Shown here piece after piece: positions 10,241 through 21,536 of a DNA stretch of 64,000 nt. Within the stretch, counting starts at the first letter, position 1. The number at the start of each line of letters is the position of its first letter. The translations under genes were made by a program, and so were the position numbers. The notes under the pieces were generated by a model. It was not told the DNA's origin, did not search any database, and saw only the letters and a program-made list of their open reading frames with translations. This DNA comes from Apoderus coryli (taxonomy: Eukaryota > Arthropoda > Insecta > Coleoptera > Attelabidae): the NCBI GenBank assembly GCA_911728435.2, contig OU452199.1, forward strand, positions 25,740,860 to 25,804,859. Reading direction: 5' to 3'.

Positions 10241-11064
10241 AAGCGCGATCTATTCTAGCTCAGCTTCCATCGAATACGCTTTCTGAGACTGTACAAATCG
10301 ATATGGTGTACGGGCTGTTACATCGTAAAGTGCGTGAAAAAATCCCGCGCGATAAAGTTACTTCGTTTCAGCACCTACTTTCGCAAGCTGGCGTTTCGGA
10401 AGAAACTTTTGATGCGTCCGTAGATATTAAAGTTAATGACGTAAAAGACACTATTAAAAAACGTTGCACCTTCTGTAAAAATGTCGGTCATACTAAAGAT
10501 GAGTGCCGCAAGCTCTCAAAACTGAAATCGGTCGAAAGTACTCCCACTACTAGTACCAGTAGTCCCCAAAAGAAACCTCTAACCCAAAGAGTTTCTTCCT
10601 CACCTACATCATCAGGTAGTTCCTGCTATGGTTGTGGTAACCCGGGTTATATCAAGAGTACGTGCCCAAAATGCAAATTGAAAAGCAGTCCCAGTACTAC
10701 AGAATTTCTCTTCAATAATTTTCAAGATGACCACCCCAGCGTACGCCCTCTGGTTGCGCTAAACATACACGGACACAATGGTTATGCGTTCGTAGACACC
10801 GGAGCGAGGTCCAGTGTTGCCGGTTCGTCACTATTGAAACTTCTACTGGAAGACAAGGTTCCATATACTGAGAATACCCTTTTGATGACTCTCGCTGATG
10901 GAATTCGTCGCAGAGTACAAGTAAAAATATTCAACTTGGATGTCACACTACATGATAAAACAGTAACTACTCGTTTTATATCGGTACCAGAGCATGAAAA
11001 CAGTCGCACTCTCTTAGGCGTAGACTGGACAAGCTGCCAATGTCATAGTCGACATTCCAAATAA
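10189..11064 (+). pseudogene. gypsy gag C-terminus, zinc knuckles and aspartic protease
   Basis: The frame continues capsid (LLHRKVREKIP), then two zinc knuckles, then a retropepsin. Knuckle 1 is a canonical CX2CX4HX4C (CTFCKNVGHTKDEC). Knuckle 2 (CYGCGNPGYIKSTC) has Tyr in place of the His ligand. The protease active site is AFVDTGARSSV, with the LLGVDW segment downstream. A frameshift near 11030 follows LLGVDW, and the other frame stays open to about 11133. No RT follows. Confidence 0.8.
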
Positions 11065-11509
11065 TAGGTTTTACTTTGGAAACGAACCTTATATTTGGAT
11101 ACATTTCAAAATATCGCCGATGAGCGTCCGTTAAAATTTTTTAGTATCTACATAAAAACATACCATGTCCCGCTTTTCTTCGTTGGAAAACAAATTATGT
11201 CGTGGCATTTTTAACTCAATTAAATTAATTAGTAACAAAGTGTTAACGCGCTGTTATTGCAATAGTTTTCACCATCCAAGCCTACTTTGAAAAATTGTAC
11301 ATTTGCAAATCAAAATCTAATCGCATGCATCAGAAATTGCAATTACTTACCTATTGCAGATATCTCAGAATCAGAGTGCTGCAGAGAGCGCACTCTACAA
11401 TTCACATCAATATTCTTACCAAATTCAAATTCCTCCCCCCCAAAACCCCCACCACAGAACCCATGCAAAAATATTGATTCAAAACTAGGTTATTTCGAAT
11501 GTACAGCCA

Positions 11510-12462
11510 TTGGGTGTTTTTGACGTGACAGAGATCGACGTTATCAAGGCGCTTAAGAGAATGAAACCTAAAAGTAGTTGTGGACCCGATAGCGTTCCGG
11601 CATTTTTCATCAAAGATTGTGATTTTATCCTGGCGAAGCCATTATCAGTTTTATTTAATCTAAGTCTCAAATCTTCAATTTTTCCTGAAATATGGAAAAC
11701 CTCGAGACTCTGCCCGGTCTTTAAAAAAGGAGATAGAGCAAACATAGAAAACTATCGTCCTATTGATTTAACTTCAAACTTTGGAAAGTGCTTTGAGATA
11801 ATACTTCACGAAAAAATTGTTCTGCATGTGACACGACAAATCACTGATAAACAGCATGGCTTTCTCCCTGGTAGATCAACCACAACCAATCTCGTTCAGA
11901 TTACGCAGTTCCTTTCCCAGCATATAGATAGAGGCAGTCAGGTTGATGTCGTTTGTACAGACTTTTCAAAGGCTTTTGATCACTTGGATCGCGGTATTTT
12001 ATTAAGGAAAGGAAAGGTTTAACATATTCATTTATCCAATTTTTTAAATCATATTTACTTGGTCGTAAGGAGTACATTCAATTTAATGGGTTTCAGTCAT
12101 CATTGATTGAGGTTACTTCTAGTGTCCCTGAAGGATCGGTTGTGGGGCCATTGCTTTTCAACCTTTTTGTAAATGCCTGTTGTATGCTGATGACATGAAA
12201 ATGTACTTAAATGTTACATCAGTATCGGATTGTGTTGTTTTGCAGCAGGATTTCATTAGGCTAAGGTTATTATAACAAGGATCTGGGAGTGTGGTTTGAC
12301 TCGAAACTTTATTTTGATGTTCATTATGATTACACAGTGTCTAGGCCTTAGGATTTGTTATACGTAACTCATAGTGCTTCTCAAACATAAAAACTGTTAT
12401 GACCCTCTATAACTCTTTTGTGTGAAAATAATAATCTACACCTTAATATTGATAAATGCGTT
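11510..12462 (+). pseudogene. jockey-like LINE, RT domain (left part, interrupted by BEL)
   Basis: ORF 11510-12022 carries RT motifs KPKSSCGPDSVPAFFIK, VFKKGDRANIENYRPI, QHGFLPGRSTTTNL and TDFSKAFDHLD. Frameshifts follow. GSVVGPLLFNLF appears near 12130-12170 and the catalytic LYADDMKMYL near 12182-12212. A 148-bp block (12275-12422) copied from farther downstream in the same element is inserted before the ENNNLHLNIDKC segment, which ends at the BEL insertion at 12463. The matching continuation begins at 21537. Confidence 0.85.
12275..12422 (+). repeat. Displaced duplicate of 21595-21752 within the jockey-like LINE
   Basis: The block starts ACAAGGATCTGGGAGTGTGG and ends AACTCTTTTGTG. It matches 21595-21752 almost base for base but lacks about 10 bp (AATTCTTTGA). 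It sits between segments that are normally contiguous in the RT protein. Confidence 0.85.
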
Positions 12463-13080
12463 TGGAGAGACTGACTGTATAAAGGATTTTGTAATTAGTT
12501 TACTTTAATAAAAGACAAAGAATTTAATTAACTATTGAACGTTCCACAATTTATTCACTTCACTACATCAATTTTTGTGTTAACTAACTAAGTACATTTA
12601 AACAGATTTTATACGTAATTTAAATTACACGTATTTTGAGAACTTTACCCACTTCACTACGTGAATTGAATACGATAAGAAAGAAAGAGTATTATTTATT
12701 AATAATGCATTTATTGCGAACTGTAATTATTATAAAAAGCACGCCAATCTGTTCGACGTTAGAATTAGGGGAATTACCACTTTCTATTTGTGTGGTGAAC
12801 TAGAACACAACAGTACAATAAGAAGACGACAAGACGACTGCGTAATACGACCTGTGACCTTCGCTTGAGGCGAGTTCAAATCAGGCTGCAATAATCGCAA
12901 AGAGGGGGTTGAGATACATACATACATTGATACCTCCAAATCAAAATCAACGGCCAACCGTGAAAGAAGAAGAATAATATTTTTGTAATATTATATTAAT
13001 TTACTAACGTCACTCAAAATATACAGGACGCTTCAGAAGTAAAGCTAATATATGAAAAGAGAGAATATGGAATTCCAACA
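12463..13080 (-). repeat. BEL/Pao 3' LTR
   Basis: On the minus strand it starts TGTTGGAATTCC directly after the purine tract AGGGGGGAGAA and ends CAGTCTCTCCA. The left boundary is fixed by comparison with the second LTR, which diverges at exactly this point (12463 versus 19498). Confidence 0.92.
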
Positions 13081-13090
13081 TTCTCCCCCC
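13081..13090 (-). promoter_or_regulatory. BEL/Pao polypurine tract
   Basis: The minus strand reads AGGGGGGAGAA immediately before the LTR TG. It is repeated at 21317 next to the second LTR. This is the plus-strand primer site in reverse transcription. 13091-13205 is a short untranslated stretch with an AT microsatellite near 13178-13190. Confidence 0.8.
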
Positions 13091-13205
13091 TGTTGAAGCC
13101 TTGTGCTTCAACTAAAGAGATAAGAAAATAAGAAAAGAAAGAATAAAATTATATGAAAGAAAAAGAATAATATCATGTATATATATATATATGAGTATTT
13201 TTTTT

Positions 13206-14081
13206 TTATGAATTAGGCAAAAGAGACAGTTTAGTTATAGGTCGGGTGAAGTCTCCCGTCGCAGTTCGGAGTTTAACCACGCGAACTCTCCCATCTTTCC
13301 CCGGGAATGTTTCTATCACTCGAGCCAACGCCCACTTTAAAGGTGGAACATCGTCTTCCTTTAGAATAACTAAGTCATCTTTTAATATGTTTCTTGTATC
13401 CTGACACCATTTGGGTCTGTTTTGTAGTCGATTCAAGTAATCCGTAGACCAACGTTTCCAAAAAACTTGCTGAATTTGACACATTTTTTGAAATACGGAA
13501 AGTCTATTTTCCGAAATATGAGAAAGGTCCTTTTCAGGATATGCTGTCATTGCACACCCTATAAGAAAATGCCCAGGAGTAAGGCAAGTTAGGTCTGTAG
13601 GGTCGTTTGACATCGGACTCAACGGTCGCGAGTTCATTATCGACTCAATCTGACACAGAATAGTATAGAACTCGTCAAATGTGAAATTAGAATTTCCTAC
13701 AAGTCTCTTAATATGGTATTTGGCACTTTTTATCGCCGATTCCCAAATTCCACCCCAATGGGGAGATCTAGGAGGGATGAACTTCCAAGTAGTTTCATTC
13801 TTGGATAGAAAGTCAGATATTATTTCAGTGTTTGTTTTATTTTTAAAGAAACTATAAAGATCTCGTAAATAATTGTTTGCACCTGAAAAATTGGTTGCAT
13901 TGTCACTGAAAATAACAGAAGGATTGCTTCTTCTAGCTACAAAACGTTTTAACGTACTGATGAAAGAATCGGTAGATAAACCAAGGACTAATTCTATATG
14001 TACTGCCTTTGTGACCATGCAAACAAAAACAGCTATATAGGATTTTATAAATGGAGCTTTTCGAAGTCTCGAAGATTTCAC
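13206..14081 (-). pseudogene. BEL/Pao integrase catalytic core and C-terminal domain
   Basis: The frame carries the rest of the integrase core: VTKAVHIELV, the second Asp in FSDNATNF, and the Glu in HWGGIWESAIK, completing the D-D-E set whose first Asp (GIDFGGP) is in the preceding frame. The C-terminal DUF5641-type domain follows (LTPGHFLIG, RWS.DYL..LQ, KWALARVIETFPGKDG..RVV), as is usual in Pao elements. The boundary with the upstream frame at 14078-14081 is a one-base frameshift after GGPL. The stop lies before the polypurine tract. Confidence 0.9.
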
Positions 14082-15202
14082 AAGGGACCGCCAAAATCTA
14101 TTCCCACTCTTTCGAAGGGTCTAGAAATGTTGACGCGATCTGAAGGCAAACTTGCCATTATTTGTTGCGAAGTTTTACTGCTAAGTCGAAAGCACGTAAT
14201 GCAATTTCGAATTATATTTTTTATTTCTCCATTCAGGGGCCAAAATCTCAAACGAACATTGCTAAGCACTGTTTGAGCACCCGCATGACCCAGCCTTTTA
14301 TGTTCATACTGTAAGAGTAAAGAAGTGAAATGATTATGTGCTGGTAGAAGTAAGGGATGTTTTTGCTGAAAGGATATATTTGCGTTGTCTAAACGTCCAC
14401 CTACCCTTAGTATCGAAGAACTATCTAGAATGGGCTTTAGAGACTGCAGCTGTCTATTTGACAGTTGTTTATTAGAACTGAGTTCTGATATTTCTTTAGA
14501 GAAGTATATTTTTTGAATTTCTTTAACAATAAAATTTAAGGAAAAATTAAGCTCATCAACTGAGAGCGGACCAGATTTTGTCCGCCGTCTCATATTATTA
14601 ATGAATCGGAACATGAAGGCAATTGCTCGTTGCAATCGTGAAAAAGAAGAAAATTTTTTGAAAATTATTTCCCAGAAAGGTTCAATTTTTGTACTAGTAA
14701 ATGTGCACAGGTTACTTTTCCTTTGCTCCGGAAGTTCACTTAAAGCAATATAAGGCTGTACTTTATTAGAAATTTCAAAAGTAGGATTTTCAAGGAAAGT
14801 GGGACCATTCCACCATAATTTATAATTAAGAATATCTTGGGCATAAATACCTCGAGAAAGAATATCAGCGCTGTTTTCGGCTGACTTTACATATCGCCAA
14901 TGAAATTTTTCAGTTAATTCCTGAATTTGGGAAATGCGATGTGAAACGAACGCAGACCATTTACTGGGATGAGACTTACACCAACTCAAGGCAACTTGTG
15001 AATCAGTCCACAAGTTGATTGAGGTAAAGTTTAATTTATTTTCGAATATTTCTAAAAGCTTAGTAACGAGTTTTGACAATAAAAGCATAGCACAAAGCTC
15101 AAGCCTTGGAAAAGTAATAGTTTTAACTGGGGATATTCTCGATTTAGAGGAAATTAGGGTTGATGAAATCGTACCATCTTGATAAATTGTGCGAAAGTAC
15201 AC
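14078..15202 (-). pseudogene. BEL/Pao RNase H and integrase zinc domain
   Basis: The frame contains the Pao RNase H-like region (LELCAMLLLSKL, LWTDSQVALSW, NSADILSRG) and then the integrase H2C2 zinc module (H..RLGHAG ... C.TC) and the first catalytic Asp in VGIDFGG. Its upstream edge lacks the usual few residues before DASLAAYGG, consistent with a small deletion of roughly a dozen bases near 15210. That deletion also shifts the frame relative to the RT ORF. Confidence 0.9.
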
Positions 15203-15219
15203 ACAACCACCATACGCAG

Positions 15220-17700
15220 CTAAACTGGCATCAGCTCAATATGCTGAATAGATTTATTTAAAAAATAAAATCTAGGAATTGGTTGTTGTTTTAGTAATGG
15301 TAAATTAGTTATAAACTTTTTCCAGTCGTGTAGAATAGCAGGGTCACTTATTTCTGTGTCCCAGTCAAGTTTTTGGATCCATAATTTTTGCATTAAGATC
15401 TTTCCCTTGACTATAACAGGATTAACGTAACCATGGGGGTCGTAACACATAGAAATAGCAGAAAGTATTTTTCTCTTAGTTATTGGTTCAGAGAATTCAT
15501 TGCTTGGGACTGATATGCATAACATATCAGAAGCAGGGTTCCATTTTATACCTAAAACTTTATTAGAATTGTTCTCGAAATCTATATTATATTCAGTAGA
15601 AGAATTTTGATTTATTTCTTTCAGAAAACGTTCGGAGTTAGAAAAATATTTATGAAGTCTAAACCCATGTTTTTCTAAGACAAAATTTAATTGATTGTAT
15701 AATTCGAAGAGAGCTTCATAACTAAAAGCTCCTAGGAGCGCATCATCCATGTAAACTTGTTGTGAAATGGCTTCAGAAGCTAAAGGAAAGTTTTGTAAGT
15801 TTTGAGAAGCAATTTCCTGTAAAACGCGAGTAGCTAAGAAGGGAGCGCAATTTGTGCCATATACTACTGTATTTAATTGAATACACTTAAAATCTTCTTT
15901 TTGATCTTCCCGCCATAGAATATTCTGCAAGAATGCTTGATTGGGATTAATGACAATTTGCCTGTACATCTTTTGAATATCTGTCGTGAAAACTAATGGA
16001 TAAATACGGAAACGACATAAGATATCGTATAAGTCAAGCTGAACTTGATAACCCTTAAGGCATATATCATTTAATGAATATCCGCTAGAACTTTTCGCGC
16101 TTGCGTCGAACACTACGCGCATCTTCGTAGTTAAACTAGATTCTCGAACGACACATAAATGTGGAATAAAATACTTGTTACAAGAATCATTGTTTTTTAA
16201 TGTTAAGGGAACATAATGAGCATGATCTAAACTAAGAAACTCATTTATAACATTTTTATATTCAAGGAATAATTTTTTGTCCTTTTGAAATCTATTTTCA
16301 AGACTTAGGAAACGTTTCTTGGCTATTAAAAAAGAATCACCCAACTTGTGGTGTTCAAACTCGGATTTTAACGGAAGATCCACTTGAAACCTACCATTTT
16401 CAAAAATTTTGGTAGTAGAATTGAATATGTTTTCAGCTAATTCGTCGTTTCTAGAAAGAATTGGTTTATTTGAGATGTCTTCAATATCCCAAAATTTATT
16501 TAATAATTGGTCAAGATGACACGTAGAAAGAAGAGAGGTAGATGTCTGAGAACCGTTCTCATACGAATCAGTTATACTTAAATTAGAAACCGTAATATTT
16601 TGCGGTATTTTACCGGCTACAATCCAACCCAAATGAGTGTCTTGTAACACAGGAAGATTTTTGCCTAGTTTTGTGAAATTTGGCAATATAATGTCGTAGT
16701 AAACATCCATGCCAATTAAAATATCTATATCGGCTGGTTTATAAAATTCCTCATCGGCTAAAATGATATTTTTTGGAATATCTAGTTTTTCCATCATTAT
16801 TTGATATTGAGGAAGTGTACAAGTTATATTAGGTAACACTGCACAAGAAAGTTTAAAGCTTTTATTATAATTTAAATTGGAATGTATGGTTATATCTACC
16901 ATACTTGTACAAGCAGTACTACTACCACTAATACCAGAAATAGTTAAAGAAGTCTTATACGAATTTAATTTTAGTTTATTAACAAGTCTGCGAGTAATAA
17001 AAGAATTTTGGCTACCCGTATCCAGGAGCACTTTAGCATATATTGGGTCACCGTGGGTTGAAAACAGAACTACTTTAGCAGTCGACAGCAAAATGTGAGA
17101 ATTTTTTATTGATAACGCAGAATGATTTGAGGTATGTTGGCTGCGCGGTTGAAAATTATTTCCAGAAAAATTACTCGAAGGACCACCAGTGTTTGTAGAG
17201 GTTGGACTCCTCTGCGTGTTCTCAGAAGAACGAGTGTTTTGGTTACCATTATAGGAAGAACGTTGAGAACCGTTATTATTCGAATAATGATTAGAATTAT
17301 TGTTTGAAGATGAACGTTGATCTTCCGGTACCCTGTTTGCAATATGCATTAACGTGTTATGAGATTTACCACAAGAATTACATTTTTGCGTTGACGTACA
17401 TTCACTTAAGTTATGTTTCCCAAGACAGTTAATACATAAATTTTTTGATTTAACGAATTTTAATTTATCTGCATGTAGCAGATTTTTAAATAGAACACAA
17501 GTATAAATGTTATGTCCAGACTTACAACAATATGGACAATTTAACGTCTGAGAACTTTGAAAAGAGTTAGAGGAATAAGCTGCAACTAATTTACGTTGCG
17601 CTTTGGGACTTGTTGTCTCAATATTTTCCAGAATCAAACAACGTTTTTCTAGAAAATTTATGAAAATATCCAACGTAGGAATATCGTTATGATCCCGCTC
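15220..17700 (-). pseudogene. BEL/Pao gag C-terminus, zinc knuckles, protease and reverse transcriptase
   Basis: The order on the minus strand is: end of the gag domain (DIFINFLEKRCLILE); cysteine knuckles CPYCCKSGHNIYTC and CINCLGKHNLSEC, plus a third incomplete CNSCGKSH; a Ser/Asn-rich linker; and an aspartic protease with VLLDTGSQNSFI at about residues 214-226. The Pao RT follows with VVFDASAK, TTDIQKMYRQI and the catalytic QVYMDDALLG box. The catalytic residues are intact. The frame ends at a premature stop near 15220 caused by the small deletion at the start of RNase H. Confidence 0.92.
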
Positions 17701-17714
17701 AGTTTCAAAAGCTT

Positions 17715-18450
17715 TTAGTAGATTTTTAAAAAAAATCTAACTATTCAGGAGATCGACACAACCGAAATTTTGAAAAATTTTTATGCAGTACTTCATTTTA
17801 TGACCCCTGGATCCTAAAAATGACCTCAGTTCAAAAGTTTATATATCTATATATATATATATATATATGGGATATAGAAACTTTGCGTCACGTTCTAGGC
17901 CGCATTTTTTGACCAATCGAAACAAAATTTGGTTAAAAAATCGGCTAGGTCATGGAATCGCGTGAGTTCGTTGGCGATTGAAATCGGAGAGCTAATTTCA
18001 GAATGGCGGCCTGTCAAAGTTTTAAAAAAATCATATTTCTTTCGTTGTTAATAGAAAATACCGATGTTACATATCAAATGATAGAGCACTTAAATCTCTA
18101 CAATATTTATTTGGAGACTTTTTTCATCGCTGGCATATTTAAGTAAATGTAAGTCAATATAAAGTAACAAAAAATAAAAAAAAAATATCATCACCCGCTA
18201 TATCTGTAATTATTTTGACAAATAAACACCTGTGAAATAACAATAAGACCGTACTTACGTATGTATTATAGTATAATGGGTATTTCAGTTAAAATACCTG
18301 TCAATATGACACTTTGGTTATATTTGGCGAATGTCAGAATATTCCGTTATTTGTTTATTAATAGTGGGTGTCAGTGGTAGACTAAGTATAAATAAAAAAT
18401 ACATAAATCAAAAATCTACTTTTCCGACTGGCTGCCATCGGGATTTTTTT
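17715..18450. mobile_element. Helentron-like non-autonomous element (copy 1) inside BEL gag
   Basis: A 736-bp non-coding insertion begins TTTTAGTAGATTTTTAAAAA and ends GGCTGCCATCGGGATTTTT. It has an AT microsatellite core near 17843-17868, and an inverted copy of the start motif (AAAAATCTACTTTT) lies about 30 bp inside the right end. A second copy lies at 54235-55872 with the same two boundaries, which fixes the ends. Short subterminal inverted repeats, a microsatellite core and insertion into T-rich target resemble DINE-1/helentron elements, but that assignment is inference. Confidence 0.75.
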
Positions 18451-19218
18451 TGTGTTAAAATCTAATTTTTTCTGAAATAGGAAAATTAGCAACAAATTCC
18501 ATAAACATTCATGAGATAAATTTAAATTGTTTAGAGATTGAACATTTTTTTGAATCGTTGTGATAAATTCACGTAGTGAGGAAGGTTTACATTTTGTTAA
18601 TTGAGGTGCCTCTAACATGGCAGATAAATATGAATTTATTATAGCGAATTTATTTTCGAACCTAGTCTTTAACGTATGTAAAGCAATGTGAAAGTTTTCA
18701 TTTGTAATTTTTAATGAATCAATGAGCTGCAAAGGCTCACCTTTTAAGTAACTTTTTAAGTATACAAATCTTTGTACATCTGTAAGATGATTATTTTTAA
18801 TTATTAATGCCTCAAACAACTGAAAAAAAGATTCAAATTCTGTTATTTCGCCTGAAAATGGTGTAATTTTTATGTCAGGTAATTTCACAGACACAGGTGC
18901 CTCGGAATTTTTTACCGAACAAGAACTATGAACCCTGTCAATTTTAAATATTTCAATACAATGTGATAATTCACTAATTAAATTAAAATATCTGTCTTCT
19001 ACAGAGTTTCTATCCTCATCGTCGGGGTTTTCATCGGTTATTAAAAATTGAATTTCATCTTGAGCAGTTTCATATTGTTTAAATAGTTCGTGTAGCCTCG
19101 TTAGTCGAGTTTCAAATTGAAATATGTCCACTACTGTATCTTTACTAACACTTAACCAAGTTTCAATACGAGTTATAGAACGTTTAGCCGAAGTTCTAGA
19201 TTTCTTAAACTCCTCCAT
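18451..19218 (-). pseudogene. BEL/Pao gag N-terminal domain
   Basis: The ATG at 19218 on the minus strand opens a gag protein. It has an N-terminal helical region followed by the DUF1759-type capsid domain: LPDIKITPFSGE, FESFFQLFEALI, RFVYLKSYLKGEPLQLI, LKTRFENK. The BEL frame breaks off at the helentron-like insertion at about 18450; the ORF runs on into the insertion and stops at 18382. The rest of gag resumes at 17700. The leader 19219-19478 is non-coding. Confidence 0.88.
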
Positions 19219-19478
19219 TATAAATAAAATATATACAAAAGTGTTCTTATCACTTTGATATTAATTAATATTATTAATTAATTAATGAAATAGAAAATGT
19301 CCAAGCTCAAATTGAAGAATGTAATAGCGGTAAAAAGGTTTTATCTCACCAATTTTGTAGTTCGTCCATGTCCAAAGCTTTACTTTGTTTTATATACAAT
19401 GCTTAACACTATACAATTTTTTAATATTAAGAAGTCCACAGGCTTTTTTATTTACTTTACTTTGGCTCATTTAAATCC

Positions 19479-19494
19479 GGCTCGATGTCGACCA
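19479..19494 (-). promoter_or_regulatory. BEL/Pao primer binding site
   Basis: The minus strand reads TGGTCGACATCGAGCC three bases inside the 5' LTR end. Its plus-strand complement ends ACCA, as expected for pairing with a tRNA 3' terminus. I do not assign the tRNA species. Confidence 0.7.
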
Positions 19495-19497
19495 AAA

Positions 19498-21316
19498 TGG
19501 AGAGACTGACTGTATAAAGGATTTTGTAATTAGTTTACTTTAATAAAAGACAAAGAATTTAATTAACTATTGAACTTTCCACTATTTATTCACTTCACTA
19601 CATCAATTTTTGTGTTAACTAACTAAGTACATTTAAACAGATTTTATACGTAATTTAAATTACACGTATTTTGAGAACTTTACCCACTTCACTACGTGAA
19701 TTGAATACGATAAGAAAGAAAGAGTATTATTTATTAATAATGCATTTATTGCGAACTGTAATTATTATAAAAAGCACGCCAATCTGTTCGACGTTAGAAT
19801 TAGGGGAATTACCACTTTCTATTTGTGTGGTGAACTAGAACACAACAGTACAATAAGAAGACGACAAGACGACTGCGTAATACGACCTGTGACCTTCGCT
19901 TGAGGCAGCATACGTTAATTTCCTTTTATACCGAGCCAATGAGATTCATCCTGCGCGCGTCTGCATGTTGTAAGCGGGGTTTATACAGTATAATCATAAA
20001 TATATGCATAATAATCACAAAAGTTGAATGCATTGTAATCATAGGCGCCGTTACAAGAGTCAGTTATAACGCTAATATACCTAGTTGTAAGTGTAAATTA
20101 ACAAATTATAATGTGCAATATCATGCAAAATGCAAATTTTGAATTAAGAACTTCAGCTGTAGTTCCTCTAAAACTTAAAAGTAGATACATACGCTTACTC
20201 ATATCAAAGATTAATGTACATTAATCTTTGCTCATATTGTTTAAACTAATTTATAAGTATGCTTATGTTGTATAAACCGGGAACTATGTTTAGAATTAAG
20301 TCAACGAAAATTGGGACATTGGGATCAAAGAACGAATAGCAAAAATAAAAGACTGGAAATAATACAAAAATTTGAAATCCAAAAAACCATATTTATTAAC
20401 AAAGTAAAACACGATAAAGGTAACTCTAACCGATCCTAATAAATTTAGGTAATGAAAAATAACCAATGAAGACTTGCTAATGATATAAATGATTTTTGAA
20501 TTACATACCATTTTGTAACTCGGACCACAATTCTAGAAGGGCATGTTCCGTTAATGTGTATACTACCACCCGCTTTCATACTGCGACTTTTACACAAGCT
20601 GGTATAGCCTAACATAAAACAATGGCATTGTGTTATCAATTATTTAGCACATAGGCATAAAAACCTTTAGAATTAGTTCTGTTACAATTGTAGACTATAA
20701 TTTCATCACCATTAGCAAGTCTCCTTCTCGTATTATTAATGCTTAATATACATATATAATATACATACCTACCTTTTAGTTTTCGATTCCATAATGCAAT
20801 AATATTTGCTACTTTTTACTGTGGAGCTCGTGGGTAAAAAAATATTCGCAACTATAACTTATAAATTATTATTTTATATGTAGCAATAAAAATTGCTGTT
20901 ATAAACGAGTTTGTTTTTTATCTAGTAACAGATTCAGTTGTTTATATTATTCAGAGCACTAACTTATGGCGCCAAAATATTCAAACAGCAGAAACAAAGC
21001 GAAATGCACGCCACCGATCCGCGACGGCCACCCACGGAAACACGACCCAAGGGCGAACGTTCCCATTGGCTCGGTATAAAAGGAAATTAACGTATGCTGC
21101 TTGAGGCGAGTTCAAATCAGGCTACAATAATCGCAAAGAGGGGGTTGAGATACATACATACATTGATACCTCCAAATCAAAATCAACGGCCAACCGTGAA
21201 AGAAGAAGAATAATATTTTTGTAATATTATATTAATTTACTAACGTCACTCAAAATATACAGGACGCTTCAGAAGTAAAGCTAATATATGAAAAGAGAGA
21301 ATATGGAATTCCAACA
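19498..21316 (-). repeat. BEL/Pao 5' LTR, interrupted by a 1192-bp TIR element
   Basis: After removing 19907-21098 and one 9-bp duplicate this LTR is 618 bp, exactly the length of the partner LTR at 12463-13080. Differences are few, for example CCACTATT versus CCACAATT near the start. Confidence 0.9.
19907..21098. mobile_element. 1192-bp TIR transposon with 9-bp target duplication (MULE-like?)
   Basis: The element has perfect 35-bp terminal inverted repeats that start AGCATACGTTAATTTCC, and is flanked by the 9-bp direct repeat GCTTGAGGC (19898-19906 and 21099-21107). The uninterrupted partner LTR has a single GCTTGAGGC at this place, which proves the insertion and its ends. A minus-strand frame near 20500-20639 encodes a short Cys-containing segment (GGSIHINGTCPSRIVVRVTKW) followed by a good splice donor. 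This resembles N-terminal exons of some MULE-type proteins, but the match is weak. A 9-bp duplication suggests a Mutator-like or Merlin-like group. Confidence 0.85.
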
Positions 21317-21536
21317 TTCTCCCCCCTGTTGAAGCCTTGTGCTTCAACTAAAGAGATAAGAAAATAAGAAAAGAAAGAATAATATAATAATAATATATGA
21401 GTATTTTTTTTTTTTATGAATTAGGCAAAAGAGACAGTTTAGTTATAGGTCGGGTGAAGTCTCCCGTCGCAGTTCGGAGTTTAACCACGCGAACTCTCCC
21501 ATCTTTCCCCGGGAATGTTTCTATCACTCGAGCCAC
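21317..21536 (-). mobile_element. Truncated second BEL internal end (polypurine tract and integrase C-terminus)
   Basis: These 220 bp repeat 13081 to about 13327: the polypurine tract, the untranslated stretch and the last integrase codons. They break off in GAGCCA, and jockey-like RT sequence resumes at 21537. The layout is therefore LTR, internal, LTR, partial internal. Confidence 0.9.

Larger units (their letters stand above)
9464..11134 (+). mobile_element. Truncated Ty3/gypsy element: PBS-like site, gag and protease only
   Basis: TGGCGCCCATAACGTGG at 9464-9480 looks like a retroviral-type primer binding site just after AT-rich sequence that could be the left LTR. Gag and protease follow. 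RT, RNase H, integrase and a right LTR are absent. Recognisable protease-downstream sequence ends near 11134. After an unassigned 370 bp (11135-11509) a jockey-like RT begins, so the gypsy copy was truncated, probably by or before that insertion. Confidence 0.65.
12463..21316 (-). mobile_element. BEL/Pao LTR retrotransposon, nearly complete, inserted in the jockey-like LINE
   Basis: Two LTRs (12463-13080 and 19498-21316 less an inner insertion) are each 618 bp, begin TGTT and end CA on the minus strand, and differ at only a few sites, so the copy is young. Reading the minus strand the order is LTR, PBS (19479-19494), gag (19218 down), zinc knuckles, protease, RT, RNase H, integrase, polypurine tract (13081-13090), LTR. 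The coding region is disabled by a 0.74-kb insertion between gag and zinc knuckles, a small deletion near 15210, and a frameshift near 14080. A truncated second internal end continues past the 5' LTR at 21317-21536. Confidence 0.92.
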
